In this document: positions 17,477-26,145 of the stretch, piece by piece
Layout of the letters: every line of letters starts with the position of its first letter
Numbering within the stretch: position 1 is the stretch's first letter
NCBI GenBank assembly: GCA_009841115.1
Contig: VXML01000058.1
Location: forward strand, 218,734 to 282,733
Source: Gemmatimonadota bacterium
Lineage (GTDB): Bacteria > Latescibacterota > UBA2968 > UBA8231
Direction: 5' to 3'
DNA: 64,000 nt
Program-made: the position numbers and the translations under genes
Notes under the pieces: model-generated
Databases searched by the model: none
Told to the model about the DNA's origin: nothing
What the model saw: only the letters and a program-made list of their open reading frames with translations

Positions 17477-19372
17477 GTGGTAAGAGTCGAAGGGAATATA
17501 CCTTTTGTCGAGCCGCCCCAATGGGCCGTTCTCGAGCGCAGCCTAATCGACCTGATGGACGCCTCCGTCCATCCGCTCATGGAGCGCTACGTGCGCCCGG
17601 ACGGCTCGGTGCTGTGGCCACCCACAGAGGACTTCAGCAGCATCGATGGCCTCGACGACGCGTATGAGAGCTTCCACAACTGGCCGCTCTTTTACTTGAT
17701 GGGCGGCGGCGAGCACATGCTCGAATATTCCCACCGCACTTGGGAGGGCATCACCCGACAGTTCACCCGCTACGATACCGGCCACGGCCACCCCATGGTC
17801 GTCAAAGAATACGAGCAAGGGTACGACTGGATGCACCAAGGCGAGGGGTACTTGTTTTTCTATTTGCTATGCCTCGCTGATCCAACCGAAAAGAACGTCG
17901 AGCGTGCCAAGCGCTATGCGGGGTTCTATCTCAACGAAGACCCCGAGGCCCCCAATTACGACGCGGAGAAAAAGCTCATCCGCTGCGCCCACAACGGCAG
18001 TATGGGACCAGCGCACCGCAATTTTGAAAAGCACTACACGGTCTATCGCTACGCCCAATGGAAACCCTGGCCCCTCCCCTTTCACGACATTCCCGGCATT
18101 GAGACAGTCGAGGATTTGCAGAAGCCGGGCATGGAAGAGAAGATGGGCCAAACTCTCGTCGAGCGCATGAGTCGCGGCGATGTGGCCTGCAACCTCGCCG
18201 CTACCAGCATGGTGACCAACGCCTATCTGTGCAGCGGCGACGACAAGTACCGAGCTTGGGTCGAGGAATACACCAACGCTTGGATCGAGCGCACCCGGCA
18301 AAACAACGGCATCTTGCCCGACAACGTCGGCCTGTCGGGGCAGATCGGCGAATACATCGACGGCAAATGGTACGGCGGGTACTACGGCTGGACGTGGCCG
18401 CACGGCTGGCACCACCTGAGCGACGCCTGCATTGCGGCCGCGGAAAACGCGGCTTTACTCTCCGGCGACTTGCGCTACATGGACTTTCCGCGCTCGCAAA
18501 TCGACGTGCTGATGCAGCAGGGAGAAATGAGGGGACAAACGCTGTACGCGCCGCACTTCTACCACGACAAAGGCTGGGACGGGTACAGCCCCATGCAGGC
18601 CCATCCCACGACCCACCTCTGGTGCATGAGCATGCAGCAAGAGGACATGGCGCGGCTCAAACAGCAGCGCAACCACGACAGCGACAATTGGCGGCAGGTA
18701 AGCTCGCACTTTTCCAAACACGGCGGCGGCCACGAAGCCGCTTGGACCGCGTATCTCGAAGGCGAATACCCGGAGTACCCGGTAGAAATCCTGCGGCACA
18801 ACCACGCGCAAGTATATCAGCGCTTGGCCTTCATGCGCGACGACCAGCAAGATCCTTCCACTTACGGCGACTGGTATCTGCAAGTGCGCAATCCCATCAC
18901 CGTCGAGGGCTTGGTGCAACTGACGATGGGTGCTCCGCTTTTCATGTACAACGGCGGCCTGCTCATGGCCCGCCTGCGCTACTTCGACCCGAAACGCCGC
19001 CGACCGGGCTTGCCGCTAGACGTGGCCGCCTTGGTGGAATCGCTGGCAGACGAGCGGGCCGTCCTGCACTTAGTCAACCTACACCCGACAGAAGAGCGCG
19101 AGGTCTTGCTGCAGGCTGGCGCTTTTGGCGAGCACAGCTTCACTCGCGTTGCCTATCAGCAGCGCCGGTCCATCTCGGCTGAAGAAGCCGGGGCGGGACA
19201 CTCGCACGCCGTCCAATATCAGCAGAACGTTCAGGGGCAGCTAGAGGACCATACGATAGAAGTGGAAGGCCGACACTTTACCGTATGTCTTCAGCCTGGA
19301 TCGGCGATTCGGCTCGACTTGGGGATGGAGCGCTTCGTCAATAAGCCCTCGTACGCTCTGCCGTGGAATTAG
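17477..19372 (+). CDS. Uncharacterised protein, probable (alpha/alpha) toroid
   Basis: I chose GTG 17477 because AGGAGG at 17465-17470 is 6 bp before it; an ATG at 17462 overlapping the previous stop (ATGA) would place that sequence inside the gene. The product of about 631 residues has no signal peptide. Its sequence is rich in Trp, Tyr and His with long helices (GYDWMHQGEGYLFFYLLCLA, GGYYGWTWPHGWHHLSDACI), as in six-hairpin glycosidase-like folds, and ends with a beta-rich domain. I do not recognise a specific family. It is 8 bp from an aldolase of sugar-acid type, so a role in sugar processing is plausible but unproven. Confidence 0.65.
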   Translation: MVRVEGNIPFVEPPQWAVLERSLIDLMDASVHPLMERYVRPDGSVLWPPTEDFSSIDGLDDAYESFHNWPLFYLMGGGEHMLEYSHRTWEGITRQFTRYDTGHGHPMVVKEYEQGYDWMHQGEGYLFFYLLCLADPTEKNVERAKRYAGFYLNEDPEAPNYDAEKKLIRCAHNGSMGPAHRNFEKHYTVYRYAQWKPWPLPFHDIPGIETVEDLQKPGMEEKMGQTLVERMSRGDVACNLAATSMVTNAYLCSGDDKYRAWVEEYTNAWIERTRQNNGILPDNVGLSGQIGEYIDGKWYGGYYGWTWPHGWHHLSDACIAAAENAALLSGDLRYMDFPRSQIDVLMQQGEMRGQTLYAPHFYHDKGWDGYSPMQAHPTTHLWCMSMQQEDMARLKQQRNHDSDNWRQVSSHFSKHGGGHEAAWTAYLEGEYPEYPVEILRHNHAQVYQRLAFMRDDQQDPSTYGDWYLQVRNPITVEGLVQLTMGAPLFMYNGGLLMARLRYFDPKRRRPGLPLDVAALVESLADERAVLHLVNLHPTEEREVLLQAGAFGEHSFTRVAYQQRRSISAEEAGAGHSHAVQYQQNVQGQLEDHTIEVEGRHFTVCLQPGSAIRLDLGMERFVNKPSYALPWN

Positions 19373-19380
19373 GAGGCTAC

Positions 19381-20157
19381 ATGCAAAACCGCATCAAAGA
19401 CCAATTCGCCGCGGGCAAGCCCGCTTTTGGTGCCCAACTCCGCTTCGGCTCTCCGGCTATTGCCGAACTCTGCGGCCACTCCGGTTTCGACTTTCTCGTC
19501 ATCGACTCGGAACACGCGCCGCAAACCCCCACCGGCATCCAGGCGCAATTGCAGGCCATCGGCAATACCCCGGCCACGCCCATCGTCCGCCTGCCGCGCG
19601 TCGACGAGGAGCAGATCCGCCTGTACCTCGACATGGGCGCGCTGGGCATCCTCGCTCCGTTCGTCAACACCGCTGCCCAAGCCGCAAAAGGCGCTCGCGC
19701 CTGCCGCTATCCTCCCGTTGGCATTCGCGGTTTCGGGCCGCATCGGGCGGCCCAGTACGGGTTGCGCACTGACGAGTACTTCGCGGAGATAAACGACTTA
19801 GTGATATTCATCGCGTTGATCGAGACGGCCGAGGCGGTCGCCAATATCGACGAAATCCTCGCTGTCGAGGGCGTCGATACGTTCGTCATCGGCCCGGTCG
19901 ATCTGTCGATCTCGCTGGGGGTGCCCTTTGACTACGAGGGGTCTGTTTTCCAAGATGCCCAAGCCCAGCTAGCCGCAGCCGCTCGCCGCGCTGGCAAGCC
20001 CGCCGGTATCGGAATCTATCGCCCAGCTAGCGACCCGCAGTCAATCCAGCGCGCCATGGACGACGGCTTCTCGCTGATTCTCGCTGGCGGTGACGAGCCG
20101 TTTCTCGCGGCTGGCTGCCAACAGATGGCTCGCGTCCGCGCCGACTTGGGGTACTAG
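19381..20157 (+). CDS. HpcH/HpaI-family aldolase
   Basis: ATG 19381 follows AGGAGG at 19371-19376 and yields 258 residues, a normal size for the family. Recognisable are FDFLVIDSEHAP near residue 40, VRLPRVDEEQIRLYLDMGA, the G.RG.GP.RAAQYG segment and FVIGPVDLSISLG, which form the metal- and substrate-binding barrel of class II 2-keto-3-deoxy-sugar-acid aldolases (2,4-dihydroxyhept-2-ene-1,7-dioate or 2-keto-3-deoxy-rhamnonate type). It would cleave a 2-keto-3-deoxy acid into pyruvate and an aldehyde in the cytoplasm. The dehydrogenase 3 bp downstream could act on a related hydroxy acid. The exact substrate is not determinable. Confidence 0.85.
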   Translation: MQNRIKDQFAAGKPAFGAQLRFGSPAIAELCGHSGFDFLVIDSEHAPQTPTGIQAQLQAIGNTPATPIVRLPRVDEEQIRLYLDMGALGILAPFVNTAAQAAKGARACRYPPVGIRGFGPHRAAQYGLRTDEYFAEINDLVIFIALIETAEAVANIDEILAVEGVDTFVIGPVDLSISLGVPFDYEGSVFQDAQAQLAAAARRAGKPAGIGIYRPASDPQSIQRAMDDGFSLILAGGDEPFLAAGCQQMARVRADLGY

Positions 20158-20160
20158 TCC

Positions 20161-21150
20161 ATGCGACGGCTCGAAGTCCTCTTTCTGCCCCACCCGGTCG
20201 CTGCGATCGCTGCGCCTTGGACGACCGACGTCATTGAGGCCGTAAGTGCCCGACACAATCTCCGCATCTTCGACCACACCCAGCCGATCGCGCCTCAAAT
20301 GGTGAGCATTGAAGCCATCGTCGATTTAGGGGGCAATATCAGCCCGGACCTGCTGGCCGCTGCGGCCGACGCTGGCGTCAAATTCCTCCAAGTCCAGACT
20401 ACCGGCCTCGACCACGTCGATGTCGAGGGGATTCTCAGTACTGGGCTACTGCTCGCCCATTGCCCCGGCCAACTCAGCAGCGTGGCGTTGGCCCAGAGTG
20501 CGATGATGTTCATCCTCATGCACGCCCATCGCTACGGGGAGGCGCGACGGAACTTCGACGCTGGCAAGATGTACGTGCCTACGGGCGTCGAGTTGGAGGG
20601 TCTGACGCTTGGCCTGATCGGTTTTGGCGCGAGTGCCCAAGATTTGGCGCGCCGGGCCAAGCCCTTTGGCCTGCGAATCTTGGCCATCGACATCCGCCCG
20701 ATTGAAGAGGAAATTCTCGCCGAGATCCAACCCGAATTTCTCGGTGGCCCCGAGGACGTCGACCGCGTGGTGGCCGAGAGCGACTACCTGTCGCTGCACC
20801 TGCACCTGACTCCGGAGACCCGGCACACCATTGACGCGCGGCGCATTGGCCTGATGAAGGAAACCGCCTGCTTGATCAACGTGGCGCGAGGGGCGCTCGT
20901 CGATGAGGACGCCCTGTACGAGGCTCTGGTGGAAGGCCGCTTGAGCGGGGCCGGTCTCGATGTGTTCGCTCAGGAGCCGCCCGACGCTACGGCCCCTGTT
21001 TTCCAATTGCCCAATGTGTTTGCCATGCCCCACACCGCTGGTTCGACCGACGGCACCTCGCGCAAGCGGGCGCGTTTGGCCGCGGACAACCTCGACCGCT
21101 ACTCTCGGGGCGAGATGCTCGTGGGGCAGATCACGACTAGATTTATCTAA
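20161..21150 (+). CDS. D-isomer-specific 2-hydroxyacid dehydrogenase
   Basis: The 329-residue protein has the family order: N-terminal catalytic half, LGLIGFGASAQ NAD-binding loop near residue 155, INVARGALVDEDAL with the catalytic Arg, and MPHTAGST with the catalytic His near residue 290. It would interconvert a 2-hydroxy acid and a 2-keto acid with NAD(P)H in the cytoplasm. Its start at 20161 lies 3 bp after the aldolase stop, so the two are cotranscribed. Phosphoglycerate, glyoxylate or sugar-acid substrates are all possible; the aldolase neighbour favours a sugar acid. Confidence 0.88.
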   Translation: MRRLEVLFLPHPVAAIAAPWTTDVIEAVSARHNLRIFDHTQPIAPQMVSIEAIVDLGGNISPDLLAAAADAGVKFLQVQTTGLDHVDVEGILSTGLLLAHCPGQLSSVALAQSAMMFILMHAHRYGEARRNFDAGKMYVPTGVELEGLTLGLIGFGASAQDLARRAKPFGLRILAIDIRPIEEEILAEIQPEFLGGPEDVDRVVAESDYLSLHLHLTPETRHTIDARRIGLMKETACLINVARGALVDEDALYEALVEGRLSGAGLDVFAQEPPDATAPVFQLPNVFAMPHTAGSTDGTSRKRARLAADNLDRYSRGEMLVGQITTRFI

Positions 21151-21175
21151 ATTTTCGTCGCACCGAAAAGTATTC

Positions 21176-21204
21176 TTGACATGGTTGTACTGCTCTTTTT
21201 GATT
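21176..21204 (+). promoter_or_regulatory. Weak sigma70-like promoter candidate
   Basis: A perfect TTGACA at 21176-21181 is followed after 17 bp by TTGATT, a poor -10. The 186-bp spacer also contains a 7-bp hairpin (GCCTGAT at 21295-21301, ATCAGGC at 21312-21318) without a T-tract. The gap marks a new transcription unit starting at 21337. Confidence 0.25.
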
Positions 21205-21336
21205 GCGGAATAGGTGCTTTAAGGGAGCCCCCTAGTCCGCCAAAAGGGCCAAGCCCACCTCTCTCGGAATATCTCCTGCTGTGTACTCTTTTCTGCCTGA
21301 TCTACGCGGACATCAGGCGCAACGAATGGAGATCAC

Positions 21337-22347
21337 ATGCAGCGATATTCTCGGATTCATCCTGCTGCAAACCCTATCCTCACCCGTTTTATCTCCGCCT
21401 CCACAGAAAACGGAGCGGCAGTAAGAAAAAACCGATTCATCGCCTGCCTCGTCACACTGAATTTTTTAGGGGGTATAGTCTGGGCTGCGGAAACGCCCGA
21501 GACGGTCTTGATCCGCCAGGTTTTAAGCACTGAAAGATCCGGCCATCGGCGGGGCAATGCAGACGTAGCCATCCAAGCCTATGCCGATCACGTCGTCGTC
21601 TATGAAGGGCATCATTCGGCGGACCCGCGAGGGTGGACCGTGCTCCGCGAAAACCGAGCGGCCTTGGCCCGAGCCTTGGCCGCTGATTTCGAACACCGGC
21701 GCTACGATCTCAACCGCACGGTGTTGTTTATTCTCGCCCGCAACGACAAAGCCATCGTCGCTACTCAGGACTCGGGTCTCGTCATTGATCAGCGAAGCGG
21801 TACTAGCCAGTCCCTCGACATGTATCGCCTGTGGACCTTTACCAAAGACGATGACCACTGGCTCGCTGTCAGCGTCTTCCAAAATATCGCAGATACCACG
21901 GCTATAGCACCTGCCCCCGAGGCAAGCGCGACGGAAATCGCGGCCATAGTGGAGCGGGAAGCCGAGGCTTGGCAAAGCAAAGACGCCGGTGCCATAGTGG
22001 CGGCCGTTGATGAGGACTTCGTCGCCTACGACGCCTATCACCTGATGGACCGAACTAAGTGGCGCATCGCATTCAGCGACGCCGAGGAATTTGAGGCTTG
22101 GCTGAAAAAGCGATTGACGTATGCGAACTATACCATCGACCGGCGCGTGATTCACACCAATCTAGGTGAAAACGGGTTGACAGCCTTGGCCTTGACCGAG
22201 GAGACGGTCTCTGTCTCCTATGAAAAAGGCTCGGCGATCCACAGCATGAAGCGATATGTATTTTGGGGATTGAGTCGCAGGTCAGGGGATTGGAAAGTTA
22301 CCCAGTTGCTCGCGAACTTGCCGATTCCCCGGGGTATAGAAGAGTAG
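21337..22347 (+). CDS. Secreted or membrane-bound tandem NTF2-like protein
   Basis: ATG 21337 follows GGAG. The 336-residue product has a hydrophobic segment at about residues 34-50 ending in VWAAE, an unusually late signal peptide or anchor. Two similar halves follow (about 55-185 and 195-325), each beginning with helical VLIRQVLSTERSGHRRGN or IVEREAEAWQSKDAGAIV and then strand-rich YADHVVVYEG / DEDFVAYDAY sequence, the pattern of SnoaL/NTF2-like domains. This fold binds small ligands or acts as a cone-shaped enzyme; no catalytic residues can be named. No operon partner is obvious. Confidence 0.6.
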   Translation: MQRYSRIHPAANPILTRFISASTENGAAVRKNRFIACLVTLNFLGGIVWAAETPETVLIRQVLSTERSGHRRGNADVAIQAYADHVVVYEGHHSADPRGWTVLRENRAALARALAADFEHRRYDLNRTVLFILARNDKAIVATQDSGLVIDQRSGTSQSLDMYRLWTFTKDDDHWLAVSVFQNIADTTAIAPAPEASATEIAAIVEREAEAWQSKDAGAIVAAVDEDFVAYDAYHLMDRTKWRIAFSDAEEFEAWLKKRLTYANYTIDRRVIHTNLGENGLTALALTEETVSVSYEKGSAIHSMKRYVFWGLSRRSGDWKVTQLLANLPIPRGIEE

Positions 22348-22373
22348 CACTAGGCACTGCGAAAGGAGTGTGT

Positions 22374-22661
22374 ATGTCCCCGGCTGCGCTTCCGCCCAAT
22401 CCCAACCTAGAGCAACTCAAGAAGCAAGCCAAAAGCCTGCTCAAGGGCCACCGATCTGCCGATCCCGCCAGCGCGCAGCGGCTCAGGCAAACCCTGTCGC
22501 ATTTATCCGAACAGACGGACGACGAGATCTTTCAGACCAAGTTCTCCTTGAGAAACGCCCAACTGGTCATTGCCCGCGAATATGGCTTCGAGCGATGGGC
22601 CGATTTGAAGCGGCACGTTGAGTCTCGCCGTGCGACGGAGACCATGTATATATTTACCTGA
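22374..22661 (+). CDS. Short protein resembling N-terminal region of ankyrin-type proteins
   Basis: ATG 22374 is preceded by AAAGGAG and gives 95 residues. The sequence begins with LPPNPNLEQLKKQAKSLLKG and ends with RNAQLVIAREYGFERWADLK, a combination I know as the N-terminal region of bacterial proteins that usually continue into ankyrin repeats or another domain. Here the frame stops at MYIFT, so the protein may be a natural stand-alone form or a truncated remnant. It lies 26 bp after the NTF2-like gene and 32 bp before an SDR gene. The function is unknown. Confidence 0.6.
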   Translation: MSPAALPPNPNLEQLKKQAKSLLKGHRSADPASAQRLRQTLSHLSEQTDDEIFQTKFSLRNAQLVIAREYGFERWADLKRHVESRRATETMYIFT

Positions 22662-22693
22662 ATGGTTGACAGATTATCAGGAGGTATCTCGCA

Positions 22694-23377
22694 GTGAATG
22701 CACTTATTACAGGTGCCAGTTCTGGCATTGGCGAGACCATCGCGCGTCGGCTGGCGGCGGCTGGGCACCGAGTTGCGCTGATGGCGCGGCGTGTGGAGCG
22801 GGTGCAGGCTCTCGCCGTTGAGTTAGACGGCGCGGTAGCGGTGCCGGGCGATGTGGGAATTGTTGCGGATTGCGAAACTGCGGTGCGGGAGTCAGTGGAG
22901 GCGTTTGGGAGCCTCGACGCGTTGGTCAATGCGGCCGGCACTTGGGTGGAGGGGCCGCTTGCCGAGGTCAGCTACGAGGACCTACGCACCTTTGTCGATA
23001 CGGATGTAAACGGCGCGTTGCAGATTACGCGCGCCGCCCTGCCGGTGCTGATGCAAAGCGGCGGACGGATAGTACATATCAACGGCTTGCAGGGGCTGAT
23101 CCGCGCGCGGCAGCCGGTGCTCTATGCGGCGGTTGAGTCCGCGGTGCGCGGGCTGTGTGAGAGTTTGCGCTGGGAGGTAGCGGAGCAGGGAATCCACGTC
23201 GGCTTAATCACCCTAGGCGCGGTGGCTAGCCCCGATCCGGTGCCGTTGTACGAGGGCGACCGGCGTTGTCGCTTGAGCCGCGATGAAGTTGCCGACGCTG
23301 TGTGCTTTGTGCTGGCGCAGCCGCGCGGGGTCAATGTCGATGAACTGGTGCTGACGCCGCTGGGGCAGCAGTGGTGA
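22694..23377 (+). CDS. SDR-family protein with altered active site
   Basis: GTG 22694 follows AGGAGG and begins a 227-residue protein with ITGASSGIGETIA, the TGxxxGxG cofactor loop, and VNAAG, close to the NNAG motif. At the catalytic position the sequence is YAAVES, so the usual YxxxK is YxxxE, and the region of the catalytic Ser reads INGLQG. It is therefore SDR-like in fold but may not be an ordinary dehydrogenase. Its stop codon abuts that of the convergent desaturase gene (TGA/TCA at 23375-23380), with no spacer. Confidence 0.8.
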   Translation: MNALITGASSGIGETIARRLAAAGHRVALMARRVERVQALAVELDGAVAVPGDVGIVADCETAVRESVEAFGSLDALVNAAGTWVEGPLAEVSYEDLRTFVDTDVNGALQITRAALPVLMQSGGRIVHINGLQGLIRARQPVLYAAVESAVRGLCESLRWEVAEQGIHVGLITLGAVASPDPVPLYEGDRRCRLSRDEVADAVCFVLAQPRGVNVDELVLTPLGQQW

Positions 23378-24391
23378 TCAAGCCGCGACGGGCGTCGGCA
23401 ATTCCGGCACGTATTCGTAGCCTGGCTCGGCTTTTTGCCGTTCGAGGATGGAGGCGATCTCTGTCCACGCCTCGTACAGCCCTCGCGGACAGTGTGGCAG
23501 GTCGCTTTTGATGGCCGCGTGTAGCTTGCCGAGCCGGTAGCACGGCACGCCAGCGTACATGTGGTGTTCGATGTGGTAGTTCATGTGCCAGTAGAGGAAG
23601 CGGAAGAACGGATTCAAGATGACCGTGCGGGTGCAGAGCCGAAAGTCCGGCACGTCGTCCTGCAAGCCGATGTGCTGGGTGTTGTTGCACAAAAACAGCA
23701 ACCAGCCGCCGTAGAACGGGGCCAGCGTAATGAGCACTGGCACCAGCCATAGGCCGAAGTACAAGGATACTACCACGATTAGGCCGTGCCCCACCAGCAA
23801 GAAGCGATCCCAGCGGATGAGCCGTCGCCGCTTGTCTGGGTCCGATTCGGGGAAGAGCGCCAGCTCCCATTCGCCCTCTAATTTGCCGCGCGCCCGCCGC
23901 CAAGTCGTCTGGTAGCGGCCGTACAAGCCCCACGGATTTACAATGGCACTCTTGAGAAAATCCACCAATCGTAATCGGGTCGGCAGAACTACTTCGAGAT
24001 CGTCGGGCGGGTGCAGGGTGTATTTGTGGTGCTCGGCGTGACTGGTCCAAAAGTGGATGTGGTTATACCCGCCGAGAAAGCTGAACAGGCGCAGGAAAAA
24101 GTAGTTGAGGAACTTGCTTTTGAAGACTGTGGAGTGACACAATTCGTGGAAGCCGTTGAGCAAAAAGGCGTAGAACGTGCCGTGAAAGAAGAGGATCAGC
24201 AGCAACCACGGCAGGGCCAAGTGCTCGGCCGCGTACCAAGCCCCCGCGCCCGTCGCCGCCAGCAGACCCAGATGCGCCAGCGTTTGCAGTAGCCCCCAAA
24301 AGTCGCTGCGCTGATTGAGCGCAGCGAGCGTCTCGCGCGGCAAGGGACACCGATACCAGTTTATTTTGCGCTGGTTTTTTGTCATTTCCAT
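23378..24391 (-). CDS. Membrane fatty acid desaturase
   Basis: The 337-residue protein has three histidine boxes in proper order: HELCH (about residue 82), HAEHH (about 119) and HIEHH (about 274), which bind the di-iron centre of membrane desaturases and hydroxylases. Four or so hydrophobic segments flank them. It would introduce a double bond or hydroxyl into a lipid-linked acyl chain, with electrons from an unidentified donor. ATG 24391 is chosen because GAGGAG precedes it. It lies downstream of the creatininase gene by 74 bp. Carotenoid-type hydroxylases or ketolases are alternatives. Confidence 0.85.
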   Translation of the reverse strand: MEMTKNQRKINWYRCPLPRETLAALNQRSDFWGLLQTLAHLGLLAATGAGAWYAAEHLALPWLLLILFFHGTFYAFLLNGFHELCHSTVFKSKFLNYFFLRLFSFLGGYNHIHFWTSHAEHHKYTLHPPDDLEVVLPTRLRLVDFLKSAIVNPWGLYGRYQTTWRRARGKLEGEWELALFPESDPDKRRRLIRWDRFLLVGHGLIVVVSLYFGLWLVPVLITLAPFYGGWLLFLCNNTQHIGLQDDVPDFRLCTRTVILNPFFRFLYWHMNYHIEHHMYAGVPCYRLGKLHAAIKSDLPHCPRGLYEAWTEIASILERQKAEPGYEYVPELPTPVAA

Positions 24392-24465
24392 GGTATCTCC
24401 TCCTCTAAAAAAGCTAACCTTACTGTCGCAATTTTACGCTAGCTGGGCAAGTTATAATCACTGAC

Positions 24466-25203
24466 TTACAAGTGTCCTTTCCTTATGTCCTCGACGATGC
24501 GGACCAATACCTCGACCGCGGCGCAGATGAAGCGCTCTCCCTTTTCCGCGGACCCATAGGTGGGGTCGCCGTAGGTGCCTTGATCGGTCGATTGATGGAT
24601 CCAGCGGTAGCGGGCGACTTGGCCGGCGCGCTCGGACTGCGGCGGGTGGCCGTCCTTTTGCAGGCGATCTGCTTTGACCCACTCGGGATGCAGGGCCATC
24701 ATCACCGAGGTTTCCATCTCGCCCGCGTGCCCCCAACCGTGGGGCCCTGCCTCCCTGATCTTGCCCAGCTCGTCGTAGGCAAACCAAGAAGTACCATAGA
24801 TTCTCGCGTCGGGGCACTTCTCCATCAGGCGCTGGAGGGAGACGTTCATATTAGGGACATTGCCGCCGTGGCCGTTGACGATGAGGATTTTGTCGAAGTC
24901 GGCGTGGACCATGCTGCTGACGGTATCGACGATCATGTTGATGTGGGTCTCTGATTGGGCGGTTATCGTGCCCTTAAACCGCAGATGGTGCGGGGAATAG
25001 CCCAGCCATTGCGCGGGGAGACAGAGGACCTGATCGGGAATTTCCGCGTCGAGGCGATCGACGATAGCGGCGACCTCGGCCGTGTCCGTTATAAAGGGCA
25101 GGTGCGGCCCGTGCTGCTCAAACGCCGCGATGGGATATACTACTACCGTGTCGTCTCTGGACACCTGTTCCAAGTCGGGCCAAGTGAGTTCAGCTAGTTT
25201 CAC
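24466..25203 (-). CDS. Creatininase-family amidohydrolase
   Basis: GTG 25203 follows GGGGAG. The product has 245 residues, the family's usual length. Family landmarks are VVYPIAAFEQHGPHLPF near residue 25 (EQHG, metal binding), YSPHHLRFKGTIT, ILIVNGHGGN near residue 108, and GHAGEMETS near residue 165. Enzymes of this fold hydrolyse creatinine, formamide intermediates of riboflavin synthesis or related amides. The gene begins 2 bp after the PhyH gene, so the two are cotranscribed. The frame is open upstream of the GTG, but that stretch is inside the PhyH gene. Confidence 0.85.
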   Translation of the reverse strand: MKLAELTWPDLEQVSRDDTVVVYPIAAFEQHGPHLPFITDTAEVAAIVDRLDAEIPDQVLCLPAQWLGYSPHHLRFKGTITAQSETHINMIVDTVSSMVHADFDKILIVNGHGGNVPNMNVSLQRLMEKCPDARIYGTSWFAYDELGKIREAGPHGWGHAGEMETSVMMALHPEWVKADRLQKDGHPPQSERAGQVARYRWIHQSTDQGTYGDPTYGSAEKGERFICAAVEVLVRIVEDIRKGHL

Positions 25204-25205
25204 GA

Positions 25206-26081
25206 TTAGCTCCCCCAGCGGTCTGGATTGATTCCCGGCGCGTCGCGCTGCATGCCTTGGGGTTTGTGGACCTGCTTCCACTCCTTGCCGGTTGTGTTGC
25301 GGCTTTGGAGAAAAGGTTTGGCCACGGCCGGCGCGTTTTCCACCCATTCCGGGTCCCAATCGTCCATCGGCTGAACCGGCCCCGCCCAAGCTGGTCGGTA
25401 GCCGAACTGGATCAGTTCCCGAGGGGCCAAATCCTTGTTGGGATGGGTGCCGTGGAAGAGGAGGGCGGGTATCATGACGACTGAACCGGCCTTGGCACAG
25501 AGGGTGATTTCCTGCGGGTGCGAGACATAGCGCACGTACGGGTTGGCTTGGGCGTGGAACGAGAGATGGGAGCGCGGGATGAGCCGGAAGGGCGCGCGCT
25601 CGGGCGGCAGGTCGTCGAGGTAGTAGAGCACCCGTAGAAGGCGCGGCGAAGAGCCTTCGAAGCCAAAGATCGACGAGCCGAATGGCTGGCCGTCGGTGTG
25701 CATTGAAATGCCCGGCGAGCCGGAGAGGGTGCGGGTGAAAAGCCCGTGCGTGAAGACGATGTCCGGCCCCATCAGCGCTTTGAGGAATTCCGCGATTGGC
25801 GGATAGCCGATCAGTTCGGCTACCAACCGGCTCGTGCACTGGGGCTCGTGGTGGACGGTTTGGGCCTTGCTGTAGTCCTTGTGCGTCATCGGCAGGTCTT
25901 TTAGCTCGGCCTTCAGCGCTGCAATGTGCTCGGCGTCGAGTACATCTGGCATGAGCACGTAACCCTCCATTTCGAGATGGCGGATCTGCTCGCTCAGAGA
26001 GAAAGCGGCAAAATCGGTCTCATCGACCGTCATAAAGCCGATTTCTTCTTTAGGATCAATTTTTACGGTGGTGGTCTCCAT
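25206..26081 (-). CDS. PhyH-family Fe(II)/2-oxoglutarate oxygenase, HxD type
   Basis: The 291-residue protein shows the PhyH core: EGYVLMPDVL at the start of the domain, ISMHTDGQPF (HxD of the iron site), LYYLDDL, RLIPRSHLSF and LLFHGT with the distal His, then RELIQFGYRP. It would hydroxylate a small molecule or lipid using Fe(II), 2-oxoglutarate and O2. ATG 26081 has a GGAGGA ribosome site. The creatininase gene follows after 2 bp and an RraA-like gene precedes it by 64 bp. The substrate is unknown. Confidence 0.88.
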   Translation of the reverse strand: METTTVKIDPKEEIGFMTVDETDFAAFSLSEQIRHLEMEGYVLMPDVLDAEHIAALKAELKDLPMTHKDYSKAQTVHHEPQCTSRLVAELIGYPPIAEFLKALMGPDIVFTHGLFTRTLSGSPGISMHTDGQPFGSSIFGFEGSSPRLLRVLYYLDDLPPERAPFRLIPRSHLSFHAQANPYVRYVSHPQEITLCAKAGSVVMIPALLFHGTHPNKDLAPRELIQFGYRPAWAGPVQPMDDWDPEWVENAPAVAKPFLQSRNTTGKEWKQVHKPQGMQRDAPGINPDRWGS

Positions 26082-26145
26082 GCTGTCCTCCTTTGCTAGG
26101 CGCTACTCGCTACGACGACTGGCGGGCGGCTATGAGGGTGCGCCC

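Noticed and set aside
18229..19182. Plus-strand 317-codon frame overlapping the toroid-like gene
   Set aside because: Very Arg-rich without domains, in another phase of a gene with a good ribosome site.
25206..25839. Extended start of the creatininase gene
   Set aside because: The extra N-terminal sequence is the opposite phase of the PhyH gene; GTG 25203 with GGGGAG is a complete family-length start.
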